NCBI RefSeq assembly: GCF_003696315.1 | Contig: NZ_RFFN01000009.1 | Location: forward strand, 118,529-161,606 | DNA: 43,078 bases | From: Pseudomonas songnenensis | GTDB taxonomy: Bacteria > Pseudomonadota > Gammaproteobacteria > Pseudomonadales > Pseudomonadaceae | Direction of reading: 5' to 3' | Shown: positions 27,757-36,343 of the stretch, in pieces | How positions within the stretch are numbered: position 1 is the first letter of the stretch | How the letters are laid out: each line of letters opens with the position of its first letter | Position numbers and translations under genes: made by a program | The notes under the pieces: model-generated | What the model saw: the letters and a program-made list of their open reading frames with translations, nothing else | Database searches by the model: none | What the model was told of the DNA's origin: nothing

Positions 27757-28356
27757 ATGAGCTTCAGCCCTCTGATTCGCCAACTCATCGATGCCTTGCG
27801 CATTCTTCCCGGCGTAGGCCAGAAAACTGCGCAACGCATGGCCCTTCAGTTGCTGGAGCGCGATCGCAGTGGGGGGCTGCGTCTCGCGCAGGCGCTGGCA
27901 AAGGCGATGGAAGGCGTAGGCTACTGCCGCCAATGCCGTACGCTGACCGAGGACGACCTGTGCCCACAATGCGCTGATCCACGGCGTGACGATTCACTGC
28001 TGTGTGTAGTGCAGAGCCCGGTGGACGTGTTTGCTGTCGAGCAGACCGGTTTTCGGGGGCGTTATTTCGTGCTCAAAGGGCATCTGTCGCCACTCGATGG
28101 CTTGGGTCCGGAGGCCATCGGTATTCCCGAACTGCTTTCGCGCGTTGGCGAGGGGGCATTCACGGAAGTCATTCTTGCCACCAACCCAACGGTCGAAGGC
28201 GAAGCCACGGCGCACTACATTGCCCAGATGCTGATTCCGAAGGGCCTGACCATCAGCCGAATCGCTCACGGCGTACCCTTGGGCGGTGAGCTGGACCTGG
28301 TTGACGGCGGCACACTGGCCCATGCACTGGCAGGGCGCAAGCCGATCAGCCTATAA
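27757..28356 (+). CDS. recR: Recombination mediator protein RecR
   Basis: This 199-aa DNA repair protein works with RecF and RecO to load RecA on gapped DNA. It has an N-terminal helix-hairpin-helix ([20 protein letters not shown]), a four-cysteine zinc finger (Cys57, Cys60, Cys69, Cys72), and a Toprim domain ([15 protein letters not shown], then [17 protein letters not shown]). The C-terminal Walker-like segment [20 protein letters not shown] is typical. The ATG at 27757 gives the expected family length. A short CCCAA/TTGGG hairpin follows the stop at 28357-28370. Confidence 0.97.
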   Translation: MSFSPLIRQLIDALRILPGVGQKTAQRMALQLLERDRSGGLRLAQALAKAMEGVGYCRQCRTLTEDDLCPQCADPRRDDSLLCVVQSPVDVFAVEQTGFRGRYFVLKGHLSPLDGLGPEAIGIPELLSRVGEGAFTEVILATNPTVEGEATAHYIAQMLIPKGLTISRIAHGVPLGGELDLVDGGTLAHALAGRKPISL

Positions 28357-28370
28357 CCCAACGCCTTGGG
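28357..28370 (+). terminator. Short hairpin after recR, weak terminator candidate
   Basis: CCCAA-CGCC-TTGGG follows the recR stop directly, with CTTATTA behind it. The stem is only 5 bp and the T content is low, so confidence is limited. Confidence 0.35.
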
Positions 28371-28414
28371 CTTATTACGACTTGGTAGTGCCGTTCTTCG
28401 AATAGTTCGGGTAA

Positions 28415-28480
28415 AGTTCTAAGCCATAAAAGTTAGATAACTAAATCGAATATATTGCTTTGTTTTAGTTATATGTACTG
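28415..28480 (+). promoter_or_regulatory. AT-rich control region with two dyads upstream of the ABC operon
   Basis: In a GC-rich genome this stretch is unusually AT-rich. It holds a dyad GTTA-GA-TAAC (28432-28441) and a second dyad TAACTAAA (28438-28445) / TTTAGTTA (28464-28471). TATATT at 28451-28456 could be a -10 element. The site lies 33 bp or more before the first gene of the ABC operon, a normal place for promoter and operator. No regulator gene is adjacent. Confidence 0.55.
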
Positions 28481-28503
28481 GCTATCCCGAATCGAGGGTC
28501 GAA

Positions 28504-29493
28504 ATGAAAGCGAAGCTCTGGCTGGTTCCTGCTCTTGTGCTCCTGAGCGCGTTCGCGCAGGCGCAGGAAAAATTCAAGGTGGGTTACATCCGCGTGATGG
28601 ACGATGCCCAGGCGATGGTTGCGCATGAGGCCGGGCTGTACAAGAAGCACGGCCTGGATGTCGAGCTGATCGAGTTCAGTTCCGGCACCGATCTGATCAA
28701 GGCCATCGTTGGCGGGCAGCTGGATACCGGTGTGCTGGGCTTTACCAATGCGGTGGCCTGGGCGTCCAAGGGCGCCGATCTGAAGGTGGTGGGCGGCGCG
28801 CAGCAGGGCTATCACTCGATTCTGGTACGTGAAGACACGGATATTCAGGATGTTGCTGGCCTGAAAGACCGCACCCTAGCTTCCCAGCGCGAAGGCAGCA
28901 CGGCCGACGCGGTGTTGCGCGGTGTAACCTTGAAGAGTGCCGGCCTCAAGCCGAGCGATGTCAACATCATGGGCGTCAGTCCTGCTGTGGCGGTGCAATC
29001 GCTGGTATCCGGTCGTGTCGATGCGGCTTTCCTGTTCGAGCCTTATGACCGTATCGCGCAACTGGTGGCACCGGTCCGTCAGGTTTATGAGATCGGGGAG
29101 GTATGGCCATTCCCTTGCATGGTGGTAATCACCTCCGGCGAAACCCTGACCAAGCGCAAGGACGCTGTCTGGAAATCGCTGGACGCCCAGCGCGAGGCCA
29201 TCGAGATGCTCGACAAGCAGCCGGCCGAAGCGGCCAAGCTGATTGCCAGCTACTTCATTGCCGAGCCGACTCTGAAGACGCTCAAGCGTGGCGAGCTCCC
29301 GCGTGAAGTTGTGATCGAAGAAGCAATCGGTACCCAGACCTTCAGCGCGAAGCTCGACGCAAATGACCTCGCGCGCATCCAGGAGCTGGCTGACATCCTG
29401 CAGGAGCAGGGTTCGCTGAAGACCCGCGATGGCAAGCCGTTCGACACCAGTGCGATCCTCGATTTGACCTGGCAGGAAGCGCGCGAACTCTAA
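28504..29493 (+). CDS. ABC transporter substrate-binding protein (NMT1/SsuA-TauA type)
   Basis: This 329-aa periplasmic binding protein has a signal peptide (MKAKLWLVPALVLLSAFAQA, likely cut before QEKF). The mature protein fits the SsuA/TauA/ThiY-like type II fold. KVGYIRVMDDAQAMVAHEAGLYKKHGLDVELIEF forms the first lobe, GGQLDTGVLGFTNAVAWASKG follows, and SLVSGRVDAAFLFEPY is the typical second-lobe motif. Family members bind sulfonates, taurine, nitrate, pyrimidine precursors or aromatic compounds; the ligand here cannot be named. It is the first gene of a four-gene uptake operon and is followed by hairpins that may raise its expression above that of the ATPase and permease. Confidence 0.88.
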   Translation: MKAKLWLVPALVLLSAFAQAQEKFKVGYIRVMDDAQAMVAHEAGLYKKHGLDVELIEFSSGTDLIKAIVGGQLDTGVLGFTNAVAWASKGADLKVVGGAQQGYHSILVREDTDIQDVAGLKDRTLASQREGSTADAVLRGVTLKSAGLKPSDVNIMGVSPAVAVQSLVSGRVDAAFLFEPYDRIAQLVAPVRQVYEIGEVWPFPCMVVITSGETLTKRKDAVWKSLDAQREAIEMLDKQPAEAAKLIASYFIAEPTLKTLKRGELPREVVIEEAIGTQTFSAKLDANDLARIQELADILQEQGSLKTRDGKPFDTSAILDLTWQEAREL

Positions 29494-29517
29494 GCGGTTT
29501 CCCGTTCGGTATCACCA

Positions 29518-29562
29518 GGCCCGGCTCCGCGTCGGGCCGTTTACCCGCCCGCATTGCCGGGC
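29518..29562 (+). terminator. Tandem hairpins between binding-protein and ATPase genes
   Basis: Hairpin 1 is GGCCCG / CGGGCC (29518-29538). Hairpin 2 is GCCCG-CATTGC-CGGGC (29547-29562), followed by AATTTCGTTTC. They lie in the 97-bp gap after the substrate-binding gene. Such structures in ABC operons often cause partial termination or protect the 3' end, giving more binding protein than transporter. Confidence 0.5.
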
Positions 29563-29590
29563 AATTTCGTTTCTGGATTTGCGGATTTTT

Positions 29591-30337
29591 ATGCAGCTCA
29601 GGTTTGAAGATGTAGACAAGCGCTTCGGGCAGCTCGAAGTCATCAAGGACTTCAGTGGTGAATTCGCCCAGGGCGAGCTGGTTGCCCTGGTCGGGCCCTC
29701 CGGTTGCGGTAAATCGACTCTGCTGCACCTGGTAGCGGGGCTGGAGAAGCCCAGCGCTGGACGCGTACTTGCCGATGGCAAGCCGATCGCCGAACCGAGC
29801 CCGCGACGCACCCTGGTCTTTCAGGAGCATGCGCTGTATCCCTGGCTGAGCCTGCAGGGCAATGTAGCCATGGCCCTCGAACTGCAGGGCGTTGCCAGGC
29901 ACGAGGCATTCGAGAAGGCTCAGGGCTGGCTGGAGCGCGTTGGACTGAATGGGTTCGAGCATTACTACCCGCATCAGGTATCTGGCGGTATGCGTCAGCG
30001 CACGGCCCTGGCTCGCGCCTTCATCGCCAAGCCGGAGGTGCTGTTGCTGGATGAGCCGTTCGGTGCGCTTGATGCCTTGACCCGCATGGCCTTGCAGGAC
30101 GTGTTGCGCGAGCTGATCGAGGAACATCAGCCTACCGTGCTGCTGGTTACCCACGATGTCGACGAAGCGCTATACCTGGCCGATCACGTGCTGGTGTTCA
30201 GCGCACGGCCGACGCGCGTGCTGAAAACCTTCAACTTCACGCATTGTGAAAAGAGCCACGACCTGTCGGACTTCGCTGCCGAGCGTAAGGAAATTCTCAG
30301 CCTGCTGGGCATCAAGACGGAGGTAGCGCACCCATGA
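29591..30337 (+). CDS. ABC transporter ATP-binding protein (SsuB/TauB type)
   Basis: This 248-aa ATPase drives the uptake system. Walker A is GPSGCGKST, the Q-loop is VFQEHALYPWLS, the signature is VSGGMRQRTALARA, Walker B is LLLDEPFGALD and the switch is THDVDEAL; all are intact. The ATG at 29591 gives the normal family start MQLRFEDVDKRFG; an in-frame TTG at 29579 is less likely. The ribosome binding site is weak, which would again favour more binding protein than ATPase. The stop overlaps the permease ATG by 4 nt. Confidence 0.92.
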   Translation: MQLRFEDVDKRFGQLEVIKDFSGEFAQGELVALVGPSGCGKSTLLHLVAGLEKPSAGRVLADGKPIAEPSPRRTLVFQEHALYPWLSLQGNVAMALELQGVARHEAFEKAQGWLERVGLNGFEHYYPHQVSGGMRQRTALARAFIAKPEVLLLDEPFGALDALTRMALQDVLRELIEEHQPTVLLVTHDVDEALYLADHVLVFSARPTRVLKTFNFTHCEKSHDLSDFAAERKEILSLLGIKTEVAHP

Positions 30338-31107
30338 GCCAGGCACGTCGCCTTACTGGCCCTAAGAAGTACCTCGCCGTCGTTCTGGCCATCCTGTTCA
30401 TCCTGCTGATTTGGCAGGCTGCAGCCTGGAGTCTGCCGGCCTTTCTGATGCCAGGCATTCCGACCGTCTTCGAGCGCCTTGTTACCACCGTCCAGCTGCC
30501 GGAATTCCGTGAAGGACTTTATGGCAGCATGAGCCGCCTTGGTAGTGGTTACAGCTTCGCCCTGTTGTTCGGCATCGGCTTCGGCCTGGTCGGTGGCGTG
30601 CTGTTTTTCTTCCGTGAGATTCTGCGTTCGGCCATCGTCATCCTGCAGTCGATTCCGTCGATCGCCTGGGTGCCGCTGTTCCTGATTGTGATGGGCTTCG
30701 GCAACCTGCCGATCATCGTCGTCGTGGCCCTGGCCGCCTTCTTCCCGATGGCACTTTCGGTGATGAATGCCACCGAAAGCGTGCAGCCGGTGCATGTGTC
30801 CGCCGCGCGGGTAATGGGCGCGTCGCGCTGGCAATTGCTGCGTCGGGTCTACCTGCCAGCGGTGATGCCCGAACTGATCACGGGCGCCCAATTGGCGTTC
30901 GGCAATGCCTGGCGCGCGCTGATCTCCGCGGAGATGCTGATCGGTTTCGGTCAGGGGCTCGGCCGTTCGCTCGCCTACTCGGGCGAAATTGCCGATATGG
31001 TGGGTGTGATGATGAACATCCTGGTCATCGCCATCCTCGCCACACTGATCGATCAGGTGGTTCTGGAGAAGTTCAAGCAACGCATGTTGCGCTACCAGTA
31101 CGTCTGA
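30334..31107 (+). CDS. ABC transporter permease (SsuC/TauC type)
   Basis: This 257-aa inner-membrane permease has about six helices. The cytoplasmic coupling loop EAA motif is clear: ARVMGASRWQLLRRVYLPAVMPELITG. The IPSIAWVPLFLIVMGFG segment is typical of nitrate/sulfonate/taurine-type permeases. Its ATG overlaps the ATPase stop (ATGA), which indicates coupled translation. It is predicted to form a homodimer with two ATPase subunits. Confidence 0.92.
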   Translation: MSQARRLTGPKKYLAVVLAILFILLIWQAAAWSLPAFLMPGIPTVFERLVTTVQLPEFREGLYGSMSRLGSGYSFALLFGIGFGLVGGVLFFFREILRSAIVILQSIPSIAWVPLFLIVMGFGNLPIIVVVALAAFFPMALSVMNATESVQPVHVSAARVMGASRWQLLRRVYLPAVMPELITGAQLAFGNAWRALISAEMLIGFGQGLGRSLAYSGEIADMVGVMMNILVIAILATLIDQVVLEKFKQRMLRYQYV

Positions 31108-31117
31108 GGTTCCCGAC

Positions 31118-31819
31118 GTGTGCAGGTCTTTGTGCGTCGTTCTTTGTCTGGCCCTGCTAGGGCCGACAGCGCTACTCGCCGAACCGCTGCGGGTTCAGCT
31201 GCCTCAGTACCGAACGCTCTCCAGCAGCGAAACGGAGAGCTTGGAACCGGCGCTGCTAGAGCGGGTGGCTGAGGGGCTCGGACGTCCTGCTTCGTTTGTA
31301 GCCTCGGCGCAAGACGCCGATGTGCGCGTGGCCGAAGGTGATCCCGCCCAGGCTGCTATCTACTATCGCGCCGCGCCCGCCGCGCTCAGTGCCACGGGTG
31401 GCGGCCTTGGGGCCTGGTCCGATCTGCAGGGGCAGCCGGTCTGCGTCAGCCGAGATAGTCCACACGGTTCGATGCTGCGCACCCGCTTCGCTGCGCACCC
31501 GCATGAGTATGCGAGTACAGCCCATGCGCTCATCGGTCTCAAGCTCGGCGAATGCCGTGCGGTAGTGGATGACGATGTGCTGCTGACAGAGATCGCCACC
31601 TTGCCCGAGTGGCAGCGCTACAGGCACCTGTTGCCAGTACTTGATGATGCCAAGCGGCATTTAAGCCTGGCTACTGATGACCCGGACCTGTTGCAACAGA
31701 TCAATACGTTGCTGACACAGTGGGAAGCTGGCGGGCAACTGGCGGAGTTGACCCGGCAATGGGTCGATGAGGTGGCTTTCCAGGCCTACGTACTGGCCGA
31801 TACGCTGGACTGCCACTGA
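31118..31819 (+). CDS. Second periplasmic binding protein (SBP family 3-like)
   Basis: This 233-aa protein has a hydrophobic signal sequence (CRSLCVVLCLALLGPTALLA, cut before EPLRV). The rest looks like an extracellular solute-binding protein of family 3, with WSDLQGQPVCVSRDSPHGSM and ALIGLKLGECRAVVDDDVLLTEIA. It is shorter than most and ends in a Cys-His pair. The start is GTG at 31118, 10 bp after the permease stop, with GAGG at about 9 nt. A family-3 receptor behind an SsuABC-like set is unusual. It may be a second receptor, a ligand-capturing helper or a sensor (inference). Confidence 0.75.
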   Translation: MCRSLCVVLCLALLGPTALLAEPLRVQLPQYRTLSSSETESLEPALLERVAEGLGRPASFVASAQDADVRVAEGDPAQAAIYYRAAPAALSATGGGLGAWSDLQGQPVCVSRDSPHGSMLRTRFAAHPHEYASTAHALIGLKLGECRAVVDDDVLLTEIATLPEWQRYRHLLPVLDDAKRHLSLATDDPDLLQQINTLLTQWEAGGQLAELTRQWVDEVAFQAYVLADTLDCH

Positions 31820-31847
31820 TTTTCTGCGAAACGGCTTCGGCGGTAAC

Positions 31848-32456
31848 TCAGCGCTTCCTTTCCAGCACCTGCGGCAACATCTCCTTCAACCCATCCGGTT
31901 TCAACGGCGCGCGGATGTGGCCGCGCAAACTGCCATTCGGCGCCACCAACGCCAGGTTGCCGCTATGGCTGACGCTGTAATCGCCGTCAGTTTCGCTGGC
32001 TGGAACGAAGGGAAGCCCAAGAGCCTTGGACACCTTCTGCAGTTGGTACATGTCTCCGGTCACGCCAATGAAGCCTGCGCGGTAATAGCTCAGGTAAGTC
32101 TTCAATTGCTGCGGTGTATCGCGCGCCGGATCGGCACTGATCAATACCAGCTGCACCCCCTCGCGGATTTCGGCGGGCAACTGGCTGAGCACTCGGCGCA
32201 TGTCGCTCAAGGTCGTAGGGCAGATGTCAGGGCACGCCGTAAAGCCGAAAAACAGAATGTGCCAGCGTTGCTGAAGTGATGCGCTGGTGAACGGCTGGCC
32301 GTCCTGATCGATCAGCTCAAACTCGGGTATGGCGCGCTCGCGTGGCAGCAGCAGGATGTTTGCCTGATCCAGCAGTGTGTCGCGATCAGATGCGAAGGAT
32401 GGCATGACACAAGCCAGAGCAAGGAGGGCCAGGCTGCGCTGGAGCATCGTAAGCAC
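31848..32456 (-). CDS. SCO1/SenC family copper-binding protein
   Basis: This 202-aa protein has an N-terminal signal or anchor (MLQRSLALLALACVMPSFAS). The thioredoxin-like fold carries the copper site Cys75-x3-Cys79 (ACPDIC) and His164 (YSVSHSGN). Sco proteins deliver copper or keep cysteines reduced during assembly of heme-copper oxidases such as the cbb3 oxidase, whose genes lie 10 kb away. The GTG at 32456 has AGGAA at a good distance; an ATG at 32447 is an alternative. It follows apt on the same strand and is convergent with the ABC operon. Confidence 0.9.
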   Translation of the reverse strand: MLTMLQRSLALLALACVMPSFASDRDTLLDQANILLLPRERAIPEFELIDQDGQPFTSASLQQRWHILFFGFTACPDICPTTLSDMRRVLSQLPAEIREGVQLVLISADPARDTPQQLKTYLSYYRAGFIGVTGDMYQLQKVSKALGLPFVPASETDGDYSVSHSGNLALVAPNGSLRGHIRAPLKPDGLKEMLPQVLERKR

Positions 32457-32492
32457 GGGGTATTCCTTCAGATCGCGTCGGCGAAGCCGTCG

Positions 32493-33041
32493 TCAGCGAT
32501 CGCTCAAGGCAAAGGCGGTCAGGGTAAAGGTGGGAATGCCTATATCCTGGAGCTTCTGCGACCCGCCGAGTTCTGGCAAGTCGATGATGGCGGCCGCTTC
32601 GTGTATGTGCGCGCGCATGCGTCGTACCAGTTGCGCAGCGGCGAGGAGGGTGCCGCCGGTGGCGATTAGATCGTCGAACAGCAGCACCGAATCGCCCTCG
32701 CAAAGGCTGTCGGCGTGAATCTCCAGATGCGCCTCGCCATATTCGGTGCAATACGCCTGGGACAGCACATCCGCCGGCAGCTTGCCCTGCTTGCGGAAGA
32801 GAACCAGTGGCTTGTTCAGTTCATACGCGAGAATCGAGCCGACCAGAAACCCTCGTGCATCCAGCGCGCCGATATGTGTGAAGTCAGCCTCCACATAGCG
32901 CTGGATGAAGCTGTCAGCGACCATGCGCAGCGCTTTCGGTGATTGGAACAGTGGTGTTATGTCACGGAATACCACGCCTGGACGGGGAAAATCCGGCACC
33001 GGGCGTATCAAGGTCTTGATGCTGAACTCATCGAAGATCAT
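32493..33041 (-). CDS. apt: Adenine phosphoribosyltransferase
   Basis: This 182-aa purine salvage enzyme makes AMP from adenine and PRPP. The PRPP loop is [11 protein letters not shown] at 121-131. The N-terminal [20 protein letters not shown] and the adenine-site region [19 protein letters not shown] are typical. The ATG at 33041 gives the usual family length. It lies 24 bp downstream of anr and 36 bp upstream of the Sco-like gene, all on the minus strand, so the three may share a transcript. Confidence 0.95.
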   Translation of the reverse strand: MIFDEFSIKTLIRPVPDFPRPGVVFRDITPLFQSPKALRMVADSFIQRYVEADFTHIGALDARGFLVGSILAYELNKPLVLFRKQGKLPADVLSQAYCTEYGEAHLEIHADSLCEGDSVLLFDDLIATGGTLLAAAQLVRRMRAHIHEAAAIIDLPELGGSQKLQDIGIPTFTLTAFALSDR

Positions 33042-33065
33042 CGGACTGCTCCAAACGCGGTGAAC

Positions 33066-33800
33066 TCAGACGTCCATGGCGCCGCCAGCAAGGGCGCACA
33101 GACCGATGGAATCGAGGATGCGTACTTCCTTGCCTTCAGCCTCGAGCAAGCCGTTCTGCTGAAACCGCGTGAACACGCGAGATACGGTTTCGACTGCCAG
33201 ACCCAGATAGTTGCCAATCTCGTTGCGTGACATGGGCAGGCGGAACTGATTCGCCGAGAAGCCCCGTGCACTGAAGCGCGCGGAGAGGTTGATCAGGAAA
33301 GTCGCAATGCGCTCATCGGCGGTCTTCTTGGACAGCAGCAGCATCATCTGCTGATCATCGCGGATTTCCCGGCTCATGATGCGCATGAGCTGACGACGCA
33401 ATTGCGGCAGCAGCACACTCAGCTCGTCGAGACGCTCGAAGGGAATCTCGCAGACGGAGGTGGTTTCCAGCGCCTGGGCGGTAACCGGATAGCTTTCGGT
33501 GTCCATGCCGGACAATCCCACCAGCTCACTAGGCAGATGGAAACCGGTGATTTGCTCCTCGCCGCCATCGGTCACGCTAAAGGTGCGCAGCGCACCGGAG
33601 CGTACCGCGAATACGGAGCTGAAAACGTCACCCTGACGGAACAGGGTTTCACCCTTTTTCAGCGGACGGCCACGCTTGACGATATCGTCCAAGGCGTCCA
33701 TGTCCTGCATGTTCAGCGACAGAGGCAGGCAGAGGCCGGAAAGGCTGCAATCCTTGCAATGGGCTTGCCGCTGCGCACGGACCTTGATCGATTCGGACAT
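33066..33800 (-). CDS. anr: Anaerobic regulator Anr (FNR family)
   Basis: This 244-aa oxygen-sensing transcription factor controls anaerobic and microaerobic genes. Four cysteines for the 4Fe-4S cluster are Cys15, Cys18, Cys24 and Cys117. A cyclic-nucleotide-like domain occupies about 35-150. The C-terminal HTH contains [18 protein letters not shown] with ETVSR at 204-208, matching the FNR DNA-recognition helix. The ATG at 33800 starts [15 protein letters not shown], as expected. A matching Anr box lies upstream of hemN in this window, and the cco genes are known Anr targets in Pseudomonas. Confidence 0.97.
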   Translation of the reverse strand: MSESIKVRAQRQAHCKDCSLSGLCLPLSLNMQDMDALDDIVKRGRPLKKGETLFRQGDVFSSVFAVRSGALRTFSVTDGGEEQITGFHLPSELVGLSGMDTESYPVTAQALETTSVCEIPFERLDELSVLLPQLRRQLMRIMSREIRDDQQMMLLLSKKTADERIATFLINLSARFSARGFSANQFRLPMSRNEIGNYLGLAVETVSRVFTRFQQNGLLEAEGKEVRILDSIGLCALAGGAMDV

Positions 33801-33907
33801 AGATGGCTTCCTGGAAAACCTGGTTATAGTGCGCAAGGTTAACTCAGGACGTCTGCTATGGCCAATCGGCTAGAGCGTCGCAGTACCGGCAAAGCAGAAA
33901 AAGTTCC

Positions 33908-35290
33908 CTAGATCACGCGCGAAAAACCGTGATGGGTATGCTCGGGCAGATAGTGGTCAAAGAGCATGCAAATTGATCGGACCAGAAGACGTCCGGCCGG
34001 CTGGACCAGCAGGTGGGAATCACTCAGCTCGATCAGACCGTCCGCCGACATCTGCTCCAGCATCGGCCAGGCATCAGCGAAATACTGGCGGAAATCGACG
34101 GCATAATCGCGCTGGAGCTGCTCGAAGCTGAGGGCGAAGTCGCAGATGAGCGACTGAATGACCGTGCGACGGATGCGATCATCCTGATTGCAGCGCAACC
34201 CCCTCGCGGTGGCCAGCTGGTTCTGGTCCAGGCGTTGCTGGTAGGCCGCTATGTCCGAGGTGTTCTGACAATAGAGATCACCGACCTGGCTGATGGCCGA
34301 AACGCCCAGGCCTACCAAGTCGCAATGTCCGTGGGTGGTGTAACCCTGGAAATTCCGTTGCAGACTACCGTCTTCCTGCGCCATCGCCAGTTCATCGTCT
34401 GGCAGGGCGAAGTGGTCCATGCCGATGTAGCGATATCCCGCATCGGTAAGCAGCATGATGCTTTGCTCAAGCATGCGTAGCTTGTCACTCGGCGTTGGCA
34501 GGTCGGCGGCATTTATGCGCCGCTGCGGCGCAAAGCGTTCGGGTAGGTGCGCATAGTTGAATAGCGACAGCCGATCGGGCTGCAGATCAATGATCGCTTC
34601 GACCGTTTTGCCGAAACCTGCGGGGGTCTGCAGCGGCAGACCATAGATCAGGTCTAGGTTCAGCGAGCGGTACTGCAGCGTGCGCGCCGCTTCGATGATG
34701 GTGCGTGTCTGCTCGAGCGTCTGCATGCGGTTGATGGCGCGTTGTACGTCCGGATTGAGATCCTGAACGCCAATGCTTATACGGTTGAAACCGAGTTCGC
34801 GCAGCAGGCCGATGGTGGGCCAGTCGGCCTCACGCGGGTCGACTTCGACGCCGAAATCGCCGTGGTCGTCATCCTGGAGGTGAAAATGCTGACGCAGATG
34901 GCCCATCAACCGGCGCAATTCGTCATGGCTTAGAAACGTAGGCGTGCCGCCACCGAGGTGTAGCTGCTCTACTACCTGATCCTTGCCCAGGTGGCAGGCG
35001 ATCAGCTCGATTTCTTTTTCGAGGCGCTCCAGATAGGGCAGTGCACGGCCCCGATCCTTGGTCACTATCTTGTTGCATGCGCAGTAATAGCAAACGTTGG
35101 CGCAGAACGGCAGGTGGACGTAAAGGGACAGCGGGCGTGACGCCTGACGGCTGCTGCGCAGAGCATGCAGCAGGTCGAACGAGCCGATCTTGTCATTGAA
35201 CTGGGCCTCGGTCGGGTACGACGTATAGCGCGGGCCAGCCTGATCGTAACGACGGATCAGGTCGGAATCCCAGCGAATGGAGTCGAGCAT
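33908..35290 (-). CDS. hemN: Oxygen-independent coproporphyrinogen III oxidase
   Basis: This 460-aa radical-SAM enzyme decarboxylates coproporphyrinogen III to protoporphyrinogen IX without oxygen. The iron-sulfur motif CANVCYYC gives Cys63, Cys67 and Cys70, followed by ACNKI. LHLGGGTPTFLS, GVEVDPREADWPTIGLLRELGFNRISIGVQD and the C-terminal HemN domain are all present. The length matches true HemN (about 457 aa) rather than the shorter HemW. The ATG is at 35290. An Anr box centred about 67 bp upstream suggests induction under low oxygen, which fits the need for heme in cbb3 oxidase. Confidence 0.97.
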   Translation of the reverse strand: MLDSIRWDSDLIRRYDQAGPRYTSYPTEAQFNDKIGSFDLLHALRSSRQASRPLSLYVHLPFCANVCYYCACNKIVTKDRGRALPYLERLEKEIELIACHLGKDQVVEQLHLGGGTPTFLSHDELRRLMGHLRQHFHLQDDDHGDFGVEVDPREADWPTIGLLRELGFNRISIGVQDLNPDVQRAINRMQTLEQTRTIIEAARTLQYRSLNLDLIYGLPLQTPAGFGKTVEAIIDLQPDRLSLFNYAHLPERFAPQRRINAADLPTPSDKLRMLEQSIMLLTDAGYRYIGMDHFALPDDELAMAQEDGSLQRNFQGYTTHGHCDLVGLGVSAISQVGDLYCQNTSDIAAYQQRLDQNQLATARGLRCNQDDRIRRTVIQSLICDFALSFEQLQRDYAVDFRQYFADAWPMLEQMSADGLIELSDSHLLVQPAGRLLVRSICMLFDHYLPEHTHHGFSRVI

Positions 35291-35349
35291 GTGCGTTCCC
35301 GGTCATGACGGCGGTCGCTGGATTTTAGGGGCAGGGCCCCGCGGCAGAC

Positions 35350-35363
35350 TTGACCTGTATCAA
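35350..35363. promoter_or_regulatory. Anr/FNR box in the hemN-nadE gap
   Basis: TTGAC-CTGT-ATCAA matches the FNR/Anr consensus TTGAT-N4-ATCAA at 9 of 10 fixed positions. It lies about 60-73 bp upstream of the hemN start and about 134 bp upstream of nadE. A partly overlapping ATCAAACTTGAT dyad follows. Control of hemN by Anr is the likely role. Confidence 0.82.
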
Positions 35364-35496
35364 ACTTGATCCGACCCTAACGCGCTGGGCCAGATCGGTG
35401 CCGACAGCCGGAGGGATCTCGCTGATTCGTGGTCAGATGATCATGCAGTGCCTTGTTGTTTCAGCAGAGCCTTACATATCAACAGAGGAGAGTTTC

Positions 35497-36324
35497 ATGC
35501 ACAGCCGCCAGCAGGAAATCGCAACCGCGCTCAAAGTCTGCGCGCCATTCAGCGGGCCGGAGTCGGTACAGGCTGAAATTGATCGCCGAGTGAGCTTCAT
35601 CCAGTCGTGCTTGCGCGAGTCGGGCCTGAAAACCCTGGTGTTGGGGATCAGTGGCGGGGTCGACTCAACGACGGCGGGTCTGCTGGCGCAACGGGCGGTC
35701 GCTGGTATGCGCGAAGCGGGAGAGGGCGACGACTATCGTTTCATTGCCGTGCGCTTGCCGTACCAGGTACAGCACGACGAGCATGAAGCCCAGATGGCGG
35801 TGGATACCATCAAGCCCGACGAGTGCCATACCGTGAATATCGGCACTGCCGTGTTGGGGCTGGCTGCCGCCACCCAGGCGCTCGACCCGCTGAGCCCTGC
35901 GCAGCGTGACTTCGTACTGGGAAACACCAAGGCACGGATGCGCATGGTCGCTCAGTACACCATCGCCAATGCCCGCCAAGGCCTGGTTATCGGAACCGAT
36001 CATGCTGCCGAGGCGGTGATGGGGTTCTTCACCAAATTTGGCGATGGCGCATGTGACCTGACCCCGCTCGCCGGATTGGTCAAGGATCAGGTCCGGCAGA
36101 TTGCGGCAGCATTGGGTGCTCCGGATCAACTGGTGCACAAGGTGCCCACTGCCGATCTCGAGGAGCTTTCACCAGGCAAGCCCGACGAGGCCGCCCATGG
36201 CGTCAGCTATAGCAACATCGATGATTTTCTACAGGGCAAGCCAGTACAGGACGAGGCTGCCCGAATCATTGTCGAAACCTACGACAAGACGGCGCACAAG
36301 CGGCAGCTGCCCAAGGAGCCCTGA
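35497..36324 (+). CDS. nadE: NH3-dependent NAD+ synthetase
   Basis: This 275-aa enzyme adenylates and amidates nicotinate adenine dinucleotide to form NAD+. The ATP-binding P-loop ISGGVDS is at 51-57. [37 protein letters not shown] is the family signature region, and [17 protein letters not shown] follows. It lacks the glutaminase domain of the longer NadE form, so it uses ammonia. The ATG at 35497 with GAGGAG upstream gives the usual 275-aa length; the frame open back to 35350 runs across the Anr box and is not coding. It is divergent from hemN. Confidence 0.95.
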   Translation: MHSRQQEIATALKVCAPFSGPESVQAEIDRRVSFIQSCLRESGLKTLVLGISGGVDSTTAGLLAQRAVAGMREAGEGDDYRFIAVRLPYQVQHDEHEAQMAVDTIKPDECHTVNIGTAVLGLAAATQALDPLSPAQRDFVLGNTKARMRMVAQYTIANARQGLVIGTDHAAEAVMGFFTKFGDGACDLTPLAGLVKDQVRQIAAALGAPDQLVHKVPTADLEELSPGKPDEAAHGVSYSNIDDFLQGKPVQDEAARIIVETYDKTAHKRQLPKEP

Positions 36325-36343
36325 GGCCCTCGACAGCGCTACC

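Noticed and set aside
33858..33911. A 17-aa frame ([17 protein letters not shown]) between anr and hemN
   Set aside because: It is very short, opposite in strand to both neighbours, and overlaps the hemN end. AGGA upstream is weak evidence.
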